Origin: Campylorhamphus procurvoides
Lineage: Eukaryota > Chordata > Aves > Passeriformes > Dendrocolaptidae
Direction of reading: 5' to 3'
NCBI GenBank assembly: GCA_013396655.1
Contig: WBMV01004989.1
Location: 605,317-669,316 of the forward strand
Length of the DNA: 64,000 nucleotides
The stretch's first letter is position 1, and every line of letters begins with the position of its first letter. Below the pieces are notes generated by a model. That model made no database searches. It was not told the origin of the DNA and saw only the letters and a program-made list of their open reading frames with translations. A program made the translations under genes and the position numbers. Below are positions 12,664-25,080 of this stretch, one piece after another.

Positions 12664-13026
12664 AATATAAAGCAAAATATATGCAGGTATTCCCCAAAAC
12701 AACAGCAAAACAGTGGAAAATATTCAAAGGTTTATTTCAGAGGCTAGGATGCTGAAAACTTATAGATCTTAACAGTGCTGTATGGCAGCACCAGACCTAA
12801 GAGTAAAGGCTTCCCCATTGGCTGCTAAGGCCTTACTTCACACCTCTGAGTGTTATCTCTCCTGTGTCCAGGGTGTTAACTTCTGTGGAATACATGCGGA
12901 GAAACATCCCAAAGCTACATCTGGAAAAGACGTCTTGTTCCAGGCAGGAAATCTTTTGCAAAACATAACTGCCTCCTTGGTAATACCATCTTCTGGAAAA
13001 GAGCTTTTTACCCCTACACTCACTGT

Positions 13027-13059
13027 GGTCCCTTCTAAACCTGGCCATTCTGTGATTTC
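13027..13059 (+). mobile_element. Possible very short CR1 3' tail
   Basis: GGTCCCTTCTAAACCTGGCC followed by ATTCTGTGATTT matches the pattern of the last 30 bp of CR1. Upstream sequence is not recognisable as CR1, so this is either a strongly decayed copy or a chance match. Confidence 0.45.
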
Positions 13060-13167
13060 AATTTCAATGTTTTTAGATCAAAGGATTGCATGGACTTGTT
13101 TTAGTCACCATGTCATATAAATAAACTCTATTATAATCCACCATGATACCTAATTTATCTTCCGAGA

Positions 13168-13252
13168 AGACCAGAGCAGTATATTAAGTATATTAAAAAA
13201 GAGCAGCATATTAAGTATATAATTAAGTATATTAAGGGCAGTATATTAAGAA
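13168..13252. repeat. Imperfect tandem repeat, TATTAAGTATAT type
   Basis: The motif GCAGYATATTAAGTATA recurs several times with length changes (GCAGTATATTAAGTATATTA, GCAGCATATTAAGTATATAA and GCAGTATATTAAGAAATA). The array is short and diverged. Confidence 0.75.
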
Positions 13253-14666
13253 ATATGCCCAACTATGCAGCTGGGCCAACAGCATAAAAGTGTGTTCCAT
13301 CACCTGTGAACCAGCCAAGGAGAGCTCACAAACTGTCACTCACCAATGTTGACAACAGTACTCAGTATGTTGATTTTTACAAATCAAGTTTATAAACATC
13401 TTAGGTTAAAAAAGGATTAATTTTATAAACATATTTTTGCCCTTTTATTGCCAAATAATTTTCTCCTGATAAAACTGATCTAATTAATATTCATTGCTTG
13501 TCTTTTTTTTTTTTACGATAACCTTCATTAATTGTGGAGTTGCCACATTTTTATAGCTGCTGTCATTTATCTTCTAAGTTAGCTTATTGGTTTGACCAGG
13601 TTGAGCTTTTGCCAATACAGTTTTAGATATCTAGTTAAAAATTATTAAACAGTTTGCAATAACTTTTTAGTCTTTTCCAAATGAGTTCTGTCTCCCAGTT
13701 TATTTGTCTCATAATTGTTTTTTGCTTTGTTAAACTGAGCCTTTTCAGCATCAAGTGTCTATCTCAATGGTATGTCTTTTATTCTCTTTGCATACTGTAG
13801 TGAAATAAAGTTGTAATCATTTGCACCCAAGAAACCCCTAATTTTTAGTTCAGTGATCAGATCATCTTTATCTGTCAGGATGAAGTATAAGACAGAATTC
13901 TTCTGTGTAGGATGAAACACTCTCTAAGTTAGGAAATTGTCATCTATAATTTTTAGAAGTCCTTAGGATATTTCAGTATTAACAGCCTGAGAAACCCCAG
14001 CATACGTCAGACAGATTGAACTCCTTCCCAATCCCTTCCCTTTCCTTGGTAAAACATTTTTTTTCTTCCTACACGTTATAGCAAGGTGCTTGAGGGCAAT
14101 CCATAGCATGGAGGAGAAAGTTAGAGGGAAAGAAAAAAATAGAAAGGTAGATTAATTATCATGATAAATACTGAACTAGAAAAGGGGATGGTGCAGATGG
14201 TGATCAGCTCTGGTCCTACATTTTTTGCCTGCATGATCTTTCTCCTTTTATTCATGCTGAACATCTGTGGAAAAAGAGGACCCCATTTTCACAGGTGTAG
14301 CACATACATTTTTTTTATTGTATCCCAAAGGTGGAAGGAACAACAGAGAGTGTACCAACACAGAATCTATTCCAAACCATCAAAGCATCCATCTCTGAGA
14401 AGCACATAAATAATACATTTGTTCTGAATGTGTATGTGTGATAAGTTTATTATATTGTCACATTGATTCATGATGCAAAATTATTTGCCTTAAGACAATA
14501 TCATTTAAATTGGAGGAGGAAGTTTTGCGTTTCCAACAGTGAAATTATAAGCAATAAGGAGAAGATGGAGTTTAACTGAATTCTGGAAACTTGGGCCTGA
14601 AACTTCATTCCAAATATTTTCTTTTTTTATTCACAACACTCTTCCATTTCATTCCCTTTTAACAGC

Positions 14667-15315
14667 TGTGGTGGGGGAATCAACTCCTCTAGTGTCCCAC
14701 GGCCTGCCGGGGTCTGGAGGGGATTGCGAAATCCCCATGTGGTCAGGAGTAAAGAGCCGTAGCAACACGAGATTCAGTGGTCATAGAAAAGCCTCTAATT
14801 ACCGGTGTCCAGGGTATTTAAGCCCTTCGGGCGGGGTTTGGGAGGTATGATGTGACTAGGTAAGGGTTCATGGGGAGTGGTGTGGTTTGGGGGGCACAGG
14901 GGCCAATAAAGGAGCAGGAGGACTAAAACGCAGTGGGAACGCAGGGATAGGGATTGACAGGTGATACATCCAATAAGGTCGGGAGGGGGGCAGGGCTGGA
15001 TACCCGGGAAAAAGGAACACTCTTTCACATGTATGCAGGGGGTTTCTAAGGGTTACAGTCTAAACAGGGGAAAACCCATACGTAAAAGACACAGGTAATG
15101 CTGAATTATAAAGTCTCTGGTCTTTTGGAAGTTGTCACAGTGGTGGTCTTCTCTCCAGGGTCTTCCTTTTCCACGATGTATAGTCTGGATAATTCTCTGT
15201 CTCTGCTCCGCATATGCTGTGGCAGAAGTCTTTCCCAACACCCTTTGTTGTCTGCATCATTGCTTTTGCCATTCTCTCTGACATCACTCAAACTTGATTT
15301 CTATGTATACTAACA
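14667..15315 (-). mobile_element. Probable solo LTR of an endogenous retrovirus
   Basis: This GC-richer block stands out from its AT-rich surroundings. On the minus strand it would run from TGTTAGTATAC at 15315 to CCCCCACCACA at 14667, giving the TG...CA ends of an LTR of about 650 bp. A TATA-like TTAAATA lies on the minus strand at about 14815-14822, with about 490 bp of U3 before it and a short R-U5 after it. The CCACCACA end is similar to that of the LTR at 34152-35101. No internal gag, pol or env sequence flanks it, so it is a solo LTR formed by recombination. No clear target-site duplication is seen, no good AATAAA is found in minus orientation, and an AATAAA does occur in plus orientation at about 14902, so orientation and the right boundary are uncertain. 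Confidence 0.55.
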
Positions 15316-17108
15316 ATCTAGAAGTTTGGTGGGGCTAATTTTGTTTGTTTTGTTTTGTTCAGGTAGCTAAAGAAATATAAAAATAAACCAGGAAATATCA
15401 GTCCTAAATAAAGACATTAAAAATAATAAATACTTAAGGAATTTAAGTTGTCTGAGCCTGATAAACTACATCTGTGGCCATTTAAAGATGTACAAGTGTA
15501 TGATAATCACATTAATGAGATGCTGGAAATTTGTGAATGATTAAAGTCATGAAGTATTTAAAAAAAATGGAAAATTGAAAATAATACTCAGTATTAAATA
15601 AGTAGATGAAGAAACTTAATCAGCCACAACTCCCTAAATTCCATTCATGCAAATGGGATTCATGGCATATCTGCCACTTTCAAAGCACCTAGGAAATTAA
15701 TCAGGTAACATGGAGTCAAGACAAGTTAATTGTTATCACAATTCTGTGTCCATTCCCTGAGGATTGCTCAAATAAAATAAAAAATGCAATCAAAAATACA
15801 AAACTACCTTAGTCAAATTTGCATAAAAAGCTTTATTTTGACGTAAGCCACTTGCTTTTAAATGTTCAATGAGTGTTGCTGAAAGACGATGCCTATTTGG
15901 AGACACACACTAAATATACCAAATATGTACTACGAGAGTAACATAGCTGTAGATAGTTTATCAAACCCATTAATCATAAATAGAACCAGAGAAATCATGG
16001 AATAGGATTTTTCATAATAATGAGAATCATCATTTGGGATTTATGAATGAATTGTAAGAGTAAAATGATGAAAATAGTAGTTGTGTTTGATAAATCAGAC
16101 GGTTCTATAATAATAGCTACATAATTTTTAAAAATATCAGGAAACCTGTGCCCTGTTGACATATTCCAAGAAAAAACAATATTCATTTCCCTTTCTTTTT
16201 ATTAAATTTTTAGTTCTTGAACTGTGGACTCATATCATTTTACTGTTTATCAAAGGTCACATGAAATTGTGTATGAAACTACATGCATTGTACTGGCTTT
16301 AAATTTGCAATTAGAATGGTATGTTTAAGTTGAAAAGTAATACCTGAAGCGTAAGATTGAATGAAGAAAATGATAAACAGGTGAAAACTTGCTAAGCAAA
16401 TTATTAAATTAGTATCAAATTATGCATTCCTTCAATATTGTAAAGGACAGTAAGTAGAGCAATTGGTGAGGGTTGAATTGAATAAGTCTTCCCTTATGTA
16501 TATAAGTTTGGCATAAGGGGAGGGAAATTGCTAAGAAATGAGAAAAATCCAAAGAAAGCATAAATATATAAATAGAAAGACAAGGTTGCGGAAGATTTTC
16601 TTCAAGTGAAAGTGTGAAAAGATATTTAAATAAGTAATAAAAAAGTAATAATTTTGCGTTATTATGATTACTATTCCAACCCGGTGTAGAAAAGGCCATT
16701 ATGGAGCCCTGGAAATAAAATTTTACATTGAGAAAATCCTCTCAGACTCCAGTTGCAAATGAATTGCACCAGTAGCTCTTTTCAAGACTTGAGACATAAG
16801 TTGCACAGGATGCTTAGCATGTTATACCTGGGAGATATGTCTTGACCTTCAAGTCCTTTTTTTGAGGAACTCCCTGGCAACTCTGACAGCCAGCCTATGT
16901 TCCACACAAATGCAGGAAGTCTCATTAGGAAGATTTATTGGAAGGAGACTTGACTACACATATTATTAATGCTACAGCTCAACATTTTTATTTCAGATGA
17001 TCCAAAACATTTGAGACTCTCCCACTCCTTGTGCCATTGGAAGTAATACTGTACTGTTGAGTAAGGAATTACGTATACATTTTCAATGGAATCTGGTACC
17101 AGAAATTT

Positions 17109-17136
17109 GTAATACTATCAGAAATTATAGTATTAC
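17109..17136. repeat. 10-bp perfect inverted repeat
   Basis: GTAATACTAT at 17109-17118 is the reverse complement of 17127-17136, with an 8-nt loop. No terminator or RNA function is implied in a vertebrate genome. Confidence 0.7.
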
Positions 17137-18165
17137 TTTACATTATAATGAAAAAAAATTAAAAAGGCTAGAGTTTTATGCTGTAATTGAAGTTACTACA
17201 GAAAAAGAGCTGAATCATCCTTGTTCTACTATTGCTACTTGCTTTGGATGCCTCAGACCTCAGTGTTACCAATCTGTTTTGTCTCTAAACTGTGACAGAT
17301 CAATATAACAGCAATGTGCATTTTTCAGAGAACTCCTTCAAAACCTTTTCAGACTGCCCATCTTGTCTCTTATACCTTTCCCTTGCATGTTCAATTCCAA
17401 ATATTTTTCTTGACCTTTTGGTTTGCAGCTTCTTTCCACAAACTGCAGAGAAAATCTACACTCTGGCTCCTGTTAACCATAGACATGATGTAATCCTGCC
17501 TACATTACTTCACTATCTTTTTCAGCATATGCTTGTATATACATATTCTGCTTAACTACTCATCTGGGGAAGGATGTGAGATCATTTTGCAAGATTGGAC
17601 CAGAATGGAATTTAAGGGTCGTTTTTATAAGCAATTGGACAGCTGCAGTTAACTCCATATGAGGAGCCAGTCTCCAGACATGGTCTGAATTTTAAGTCCT
17701 TCGGGTGCAGTTTTGAATATCTATGAATATGCATATTTATAATACTTTAAAGGATAAGCAAACCAGATAAAATGAAAGATAAGATGGTACAGAAGTACTC
17801 AGTTATTGCAAGCACTTCTGGGCTTCCAAACAAATCCATCAAGACCATGGGCACAACAAATCTGCATGGGTCAGAATGTTACAACATTATTAACATAACC
17901 TTTCATTCTAGAAACTAGCCTCAGCTGTTATAAAATCAAGCAACTGGGTTAAACTTTCAGAAGGCTTTTCTTTTTAATTAGTGGATTTCAAAGAGAAATT
18001 CTGAATTTTATGGCTAAGGATCTTTATTGCATTCCTGTTACTCACACAGTTGCAGTACATGGAAAAGGCAATTGGTTTCACCTTATTTCTCAAGTGGCAG
18101 GAAAGAATGTTGAGAAGCCATCATGAAATACAGTTAATATAGTCCTTCTCTGCTTCTAATCCCAG

Positions 18166-18238
18166 TGAGGCACAAGCTGAGAGCATTCATTTGTATAAGC
18201 AGTTCTGGCATTTGTCTAATGCCTGGACAAGTAATACT
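18166..18238 (+). other. Weak candidate exon, 73 nt
   Basis: An acceptor-like pyrimidine tract (TCCTTCTCTGCTTCTAATCCCAG) cut to its end, CTTCTAATCCCAG, precedes 18166, and a strong donor-like GTAAGTATC follows at 18239. Frame 2 is open for 24 codons (E-A-Q-A-E-S-I-H-L-Y-K-Q and onward) and ends at a codon boundary. Frame 3 is also open, which weakens the case. The protein segment is not one I recognise. The end phase matches the start phase of the candidate at 22074-22134. A decoy splice pair is equally plausible. Confidence 0.15.
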
Positions 18239-18363
18239 GTAAGTATCTGAGTGCTGTGCATGTGATACGGCTCATAGATATTAATTGTTTGCCAAGACAT
18301 TGACCTTATACCTCTATATTTAGTCAATACTCACCCAGACAACGATTATATAATTTTGTACTT

Positions 18364-18410
18364 AATATATATATTTTTATATTATAATATAATATATATT
18401 ATATATATGT
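18364..18410. repeat. AT-only low-complexity tract
   Basis: About 47 bp composed only of A and T, including several TATATA runs and internal palindromes. It behaves as simple sequence. Confidence 0.8.
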
Positions 18411-21400
18411 GCTTAATATCATTGTGTTAGGCACATACACACATTTTCTGGGGTTTGTGTATCCAGTAGAATTTTTGTTAGTGATAAAAATGCAGTAGTT
18501 CCTTTTTTTCATTCTTCAGTATCTTGCTTTGCAGTCCAAGGGTCTATCAGGAGACAGTATTCCCTTCAGAGATTTTTCACCCTCTAGCAAGATTTTCTGA
18601 CAATTTTAATGGAGCTATGAGATACTTTAAATAAGGAAATCCAATAAGCTTAATACAAAACACTTTTTACTTAAATGAAAACTACTTATGATAAAATAAA
18701 TTAATTTTTAACCCCTACAAATCTTACGTATTTCAGCTGTTGCTGAAAATACCAGTTGTTACTGGTAAAAATCTCTATAGTTGAGTATAAAATTCACTTT
18801 TTTCCAAACCTTCATGTTAATTATAAACTCCGTGTAGAATGTCCTAGGAGCTCTCCGTGTATCTTTTATTTAAATTTCATCATATACATATTTTCTTTAT
18901 GATAATTTTTAAGACAGTCTTAATGAAGATATTACATTTTAAAAAAGGTGTTTCATCATGATCTTAGGCAGAAATAATATACTTTATTCAAGCAAATTGA
19001 AAGAAGAAAGCAGGAATTTGCAAGTAGTCTAAATTTCACTGCACTTTTAAGTAAGAACCTCAGGAGTAAACAAGTTGTTTCAGTAGAGCTGCCCTAAATT
19101 GAAAAGGCTCCATATGCTAATTTCAGAGGTGCTCAAAGTAACCAGCTATAATTTCAACAAGCCTATCATTAGCCCTGATTTGTTTCTCTTGGTTTCAACT
19201 GCCGCTATTAATTTCTCAGCCTGTCAACTTCTATATAAAACAAGTTTTGTCATAAGAAAATTTATTTTCACAATCCTTTTTCTCCACATACTTTGGGTTG
19301 TGGCTGTAAAGGGATTTTTTTTCCTTCAGTCCAATGTATTCTGTTCTAGTATTCATTCAGGGAAATGCCAGTTTCTCTTCTGGAAGTGCATGACAGTTAC
19401 AGAGTCAAACCCTTTTATTTTAGTATAAACATGTTAGTCCTATACCTCTTAATAAATAGTGTATTAAAAGAAAATAAACTTTTAACAGAGAAATGTATAC
19501 AGCAATCCTGTCTCCGTATCTGTTCTCATAAGAGTGAAATAAACCTTTTACATTTTTTCAGATACACTCCATTTTCTCTTAACACCTCCATTTTCCTTCA
19601 TTTGTGCATATTTTTCATATGCATACAGATATACATATAAATTGTTAATATGTTGTACATTTTCTCTCTAAACAGGGGTCAAGCAGCTGGAATTCTTTTT
19701 CATTGTTTATCCTATGCTCCTTTTACTATGCTCTTTCAGTTCTAATTGTTATTAATTTATATATTGAATAGATAACATGCATCATTATTCTCAGATTTCT
19801 GACAAGGATAAAATCTTGTGCAAAAAAAAAAATCCAAAAATATCAGGAAGTGACACATCTCTGGAAGCTTACACAGAACGGAGTGTGTTTTGAGAACACA
19901 GTTCAGGCTTCCAAGGAAGTTTTTCTGCTGCTGTTTTTTCTGAGCTTTTAAGCTTCCTGCATTGTTTCATGACATTATCTGTAAAGACATCACTGTGCTT
20001 AACTTAATTCTGTTTAATCATCTACAGATCAGTTTTTCATTATTATTTTAAATTCTGCAAAATTCAGCTTAACCACTCAAAAAGAAAAAAAAAAAGAGCT
20101 ATAAGGGACAGTGAGAAGTTCAGAACCCACACACTTAATAAAGGAAATAAAAATTACAAGATAGTATTGTTAAATGTGTTCACCCATTGTCTGAAAAACC
20201 CTACTCATCAAAAGGAAAAAATCATGGCAAAAAATATAACTATTAACACCTGCTCCAAACCACATATTACATTATAACTACATATTTAAAAATATATATT
20301 ATATAATAAATATAAAAATATAATATTACCCAGAGAAATCCGTATTTACAAAATTTATATAAATAATATGCATGGTGCATTGGCATTAAAACCTCTTCCA
20401 TCTGTACCATAAGTATATATGTTCAAGATTAAACTCCTCTATAATATTTGTGTTCACTAAAAGATAAGCCCTTCTTCGTATCAAAAGTAAATCCATGTAC
20501 ACATTGTAACATATTTGGGTGCAACACCAAATTACTTTCAAGCAACTGCAGTTATAAGTATCATATGAAGCTTTAGAAACAAGAGTTGATGTAAATTGTG
20601 TATTATTTGACATTTAAATTCTTGAAATAGAGGAATTTTGAAAGACTTAGTGTAATGATGAATTAATGAATAAATCAAAATGAGTCAGTTATTTACCTCA
20701 AAGTCATCATTCATTTCTATACAAGAGACTTAAGGAAAAAAAAATGGGTCAAATTAAATAAATAACTTCTGTATCATTAGCCTCCATATGGAATCAATGT
20801 TTAGCTCTCATAATACTTTTAAAATTTGATTTGAATTCTTTTTTATTTAAGGATTTATTTGGCTTCTAAAAAGAGGAAGGGAAGGAATTAAAATTTGGTA
20901 GATCTCATGTGTGTAATTTTTAAGGCTTAAACCAATATGTAAAACATTAAAAAAAATTTGTAGATAGCTTGACCTTCATTATATTGATTTCTACCATAGA
21001 ATTCTTAAATTTATAAAGCATGACCTCTTCTTATTGAAATATAGAAATATTTTAAAAACTCTCAGTGTTAGACATTGCAAGATAAGGTGCTCATCATTGC
21101 ATAAAAGTGGTATTGCAGAAGTGTATGAGTATAATGTTAACAGCCTAATATTACGTAAAGCATATGTTGCAATGTGGAAGAAACATACATTTCTCATTGT
21201 TTGTTCCTGAAACATGGAACAAGCTGCATACAAGATAAAATAATGATTTTCTGGCTTGTGTTCTATAGGAGTAAATGTCTTCTACAATATTTGTGAAAAT
21301 GGTGAGGGTCATTCTTGAATGTTACTTGATGATCTAATCAAAGTGTAAATCTGTTCCTTCTAGAGTTTGAATTTTCTCTGATTTTCCTATCTTCCCACTC

Positions 21401-22073
21401 TTCCATGAGTTTACAAACTACACATGCAATCACACATTAATATGAGTATTCCAAGTGATTCAAGTGTTACATATGAAGATACACTTTCATAATTTAACTC
21501 TAGAAGTTCAAATATCCAAGTGCATTCTCACACAGACATTGCCTCCAGTTCATGATCTCTACCTGCAGGTGTTTGGGGTTTTTTTGTTTTAATTCAGAGC
21601 CATAATGTATTCTTACTGAATAAAATTCCCAGAATATCTGCTGGCTCAACCCTTAATCTTGCTAAGAGAAAGTAATTTTCCTGAGGTTTCCGAGTGCATA
21701 CTGATTTCTCTGCACCAGCAACTTCTGTTACTGCTTGCTCCTACAGTAGCACTTCTCAAAGGTGACACTGTGTAGCCCTACCATCACAGAAGGATTCAAA
21801 GAAGTTTTCAGATATTAGAAAAGAAGCTGGCAGCAGCTCATATCTTTCATGGAGGGGGTCTAATGCCTTTGATTATTTTAACAGTTGGAAAAAGCTTCAG
21901 TTCCTCCATGAGCAAAGAACAAATATTTACATTTATATTTGTAATTAACCACTAGACTCTTCTCTTTTTTTCCTCCTTTACCACTGATTAAGAAGAACAT
22001 GTCAATACAGGAGATCTAAAAGTGTATCTCAAAGAGGATTGTCCTAAAAAACAATGCTTTTCCCTTCCTACAG

Positions 22074-22134
22074 TTCTTTCTGCCTGTGATCGAATGGGCC
22101 AAGACAGAGTATGAAGCTAACCCGGAACAGCAAA
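22074..22134 (+). other. Candidate coding exon, 61 nt, protein not recognised
   Basis: This is the best exon-like segment in the window. It is preceded by a pyrimidine-rich acceptor (TTTTCCCTTCCTACAG, AG at 22072-22073) and followed by a consensus donor (AAA|GTGAGT). Frame 1 is open across the whole segment and encodes about 20 residues beginning F-F-L-P-V-I-E-W-A-K-T-E-Y; a neighbouring frame contains a TGA. Composition is less AT-biased than the flanks, and it holds two CpGs in short succession. The segment leaves one base over, which is compatible with a downstream exon of phase 1. The peptide is not one I can assign to a family. It could be an exon of a long-intron gene on the + strand or a coincidence of splice-like signals. 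Confidence 0.3.
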
Positions 22135-25080
22135 GTGAGTAAGTTTAACTACATCTGACATTTCATGGAAGGGAAGTCTATATAAGGTAGGAGAAAGGCT
22201 GAGAAGTACAGAGGAAATTTTCAAGGTGTGAATGTGTGCACAGGTGCTAAAGAAGGTGAATGGGTGTATTTTTTTTATGAAGCCTTGCAACACTCCAATG
22301 ACTACCTTTCCATCAAGAGACCTTTACTGTTGGGGTTGGAAAAGTGAAATCCAGACCAGCTGTTAGGAAGCCAGCATTACATGGCTTTAACATTTCACAT
22401 TGTCAATGTAAATAGTTGTAAAGTTATGATTGCATTTGAAAGGTTTAATCTCTATTTAAAAACAAACAAATCAACAAAAAACCAAATTTAAAAAAATGCA
22501 AAAAATAAATAACAAAACAAAACAAAAATCAGAACAGAGAACTATGAGTTTACACAGACAACCTGAATATTTACAGATTCATGACCTTCAATCCTTGGAT
22601 TTGTGTCTCAGATAAGTATTTCCAAGATGATGTGAAAGAGGAGCTTCACCCAGTACCAAAGCAATATAGCTTTAATAGCAGCTTCCTTGATAATACAGGT
22701 GTCTTAATTTAAGAGTCATAATGACCACATTAAAGTCATTGTTAAAACCAAACCATATACTGCAAAACTCGAGCTTCAAAACCATCAGCACTTAGCAAAA
22801 CTAAGAGGGGTTAAATGGCATGAGATACAAACCTGTACTGAACCTGTAAGGAGCAGCAGGTGGCAGGAAGCAAATTTGGTAAAGGAATCATCCTGTCTCT
22901 GTAAGGATGGTTGGAAGGCAAAAGACAGATACTCTTTTCTGTAAGCAATTAATCTAACAAAGAAATGGATTAATTTTATGAATCATACAATCCTCTTGCC
23001 ACTCATTTCTTACTCTAAACATTGTGTATTAAAAACCAGTTTCCAAAAAATAGAAATGTTCCCACTCTTTCAAAGTCAAAACAACATTTAATTCCTAAAA
23101 TTGGAATAATTTGATTTTCAGTGAAAAAGATTTTATGCCACTTTAGATTTATAAGTGAAACCAACTGAATTGAATTAAATATATTTGCAAGCAAAGCAAC
23201 TTGAAGGACTTACTTCAGTGTGGTTCAGCATGGCCACAGTGGTTCTCCTGTGTGTTGTGTCTTATCAGATCCATGGGAACAGACTGTTCTACAAAGACCT
23301 TTCACAGTCAAAGGGGCTCTGGAGTATACCCAAGCTGTGATTTCTGGCCTTTACACATACCAAAGATGTGACAAAAGATATGCCCATATGTCTTAGAAGA
23401 AAAAGGAGAGGATATTTAGATTAGGAAGCTAGTTGCAAGGGCTGATGAACACAAATCAGAGGAGCAGATAGATAAACAGCATTTAATAAATTATTGAAGA
23501 GGCAAAGGAGCTTTTGGACAACTCAGATAGGCATTCAAGATCTATAAATATGAACAAACCAGAGTTATGATCAATAAGGTTTCTCTAAGAAGTTTCATAC
23601 AGCGCTTTTACAATCTGCTTATCAAAAGCAAAAAAAGGATTGATTACCACCATCCCCAAAATAATTTATATTACTCTCCTTTTTGCTATTACTTTGCTAT
23701 TGCTTAGATCTACATTTAGTAATACAATCAAATTTAGGTTTAGGTTAAGTATTTAAAGGACAAATCTTATATTAAGATTTAACTACTATCAAGCATTTCA
23801 CAAATGGTGTGTATATATATATATATATATATATATGGATTAAGTCAGTTCATGCAAATCCTAACCTCTGTGAAAAGTATAAGACCCAAAAAAACCTACA
23901 AAAATACAAAAATGGCATTTCTAAGTCATATTTAGTTACATCAGTTGGAAACAATAAAAATGAGTTTTAAAAGACATGCTGAAAAGCCAATACTATAAAG
24001 ATTTGAGTCTGCCTGGTAGGTCTAGACTCATTAAATGTCAAAATACTGTCTCTTATTTTCAGAACACAGAAATGTATATTTTTCATGTCACAGATGCCAG
24101 AGGTGAAAAGCAATTCAATTCCAAGCTGGCATGATATTAAAAAGAACTGCTGCAGAAATTTTAGGAACAACAAACCCACTTCAGACCTACGGGAAAGCCT
24201 GCAGAGAAGTGTCCTTACTAAAATTTAAAAAGAGAGTCTTTGAACTACAACATGGAAACAAATACGGACATTTTCTGTGAGCTCAAAAAAAGAACAAAGA
24301 AAGAGAATAGATTATTCCAAAATGGAAATAAGGTCCTGGCACCTCAGCAATAAAAAGCTCACAGGACCAAATATGTTTAGTCTTTTCTCTTCATGTTTAG
24401 CTTCAGTTTTGACTCAGAAATTGTTATCCTTTCAAATCAATAAATCTTGGTAATGGCCTCTGCAGAAGTAAATTTCCACTCTATTCTATACAGTAGGGAA
24501 CACAGTATGAGACTCAAAGATTTATAAAGCATATTGTAGGGCTGGGAAGAACCTCAAGTTAAGTGCAGATCTTGCCTCTAGAAACTTCAGAAGAGAGTGA
24601 AAGAGGAATGAAGGAAAACTAGGGTCAAAATGAGATGCTGATTGAAAATAATAATTTAGGATCTTCCTTCTTACACTGAAGGTCAAAAAGTCTAACAGTA
24701 GTTAATCGGGAAAAGAACCTTGAAGTAAGTGTAGAACTGTAAATTTTTTAAGGTTTTTTTTTTTAATAGGAATCTCTAAACATGGGCAGCACTCCCAAGG
24801 CTAGGTAGTTACCAATAGGACGAAGACCAGCCATGCAATGACTTACCAACGTGAAATAAGGGCTTCGCAATCTGGCTTTAAATTAAATGGCACACTCTAT
24901 CTCCTTTGGTTTATCAAGCTCTAATAATATCCACCTCATCTTATATGATATTTTCATGTGAGATGGAAAATGCCACAACAGAACCACAAGGAAGTGCAGT
25001 CTTGGGTCCCACTACGTATGGGGGAAATGGTCTTGTTGAGGGAGAGGGCTAGCTGATGCTAAAATGTTTTTCAGCCACGC
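22135..25080. other. Unique AT-rich DNA, possible intron
   Basis: No gene or interspersed repeat was recognised. An A-rich patch with CAAA units occurs around 22458-22530, and a (TA)n microsatellite lies at 23812-23836. Confidence 0.6.
23812..23836. repeat. (TA)n microsatellite
   Basis: An uninterrupted TA dinucleotide array of about 12 units. Likely length-polymorphic. Confidence 0.9.

Larger units (their letters stand above)
12664..14666. other. Unique non-coding DNA with a short AT tandem patch
   Basis: No gene is supported. An open frame at 12782-13120 (+, 112 codons) resembles no family I know, and it ends within a CR1-like tail. A locally repetitive AT block lies at 13168-13252. The rest is unremarkable. 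Confidence 0.55.
15316..22073. other. Unique AT-rich DNA, possible intron
   Basis: No recognised interspersed repeats. A 10-bp perfect hairpin (17109-17136), an AT-only tract (18364-18410) and one weak candidate exon (18166-18238) are listed separately. The remaining open frames are short and overlap each other on both strands. Confidence 0.55.

Noticed and set aside
12782..13120. 112-codon plus frame
   Set aside because: No recognised similarity, overlapped by a minus frame, and it runs through a CR1-like 3' end.
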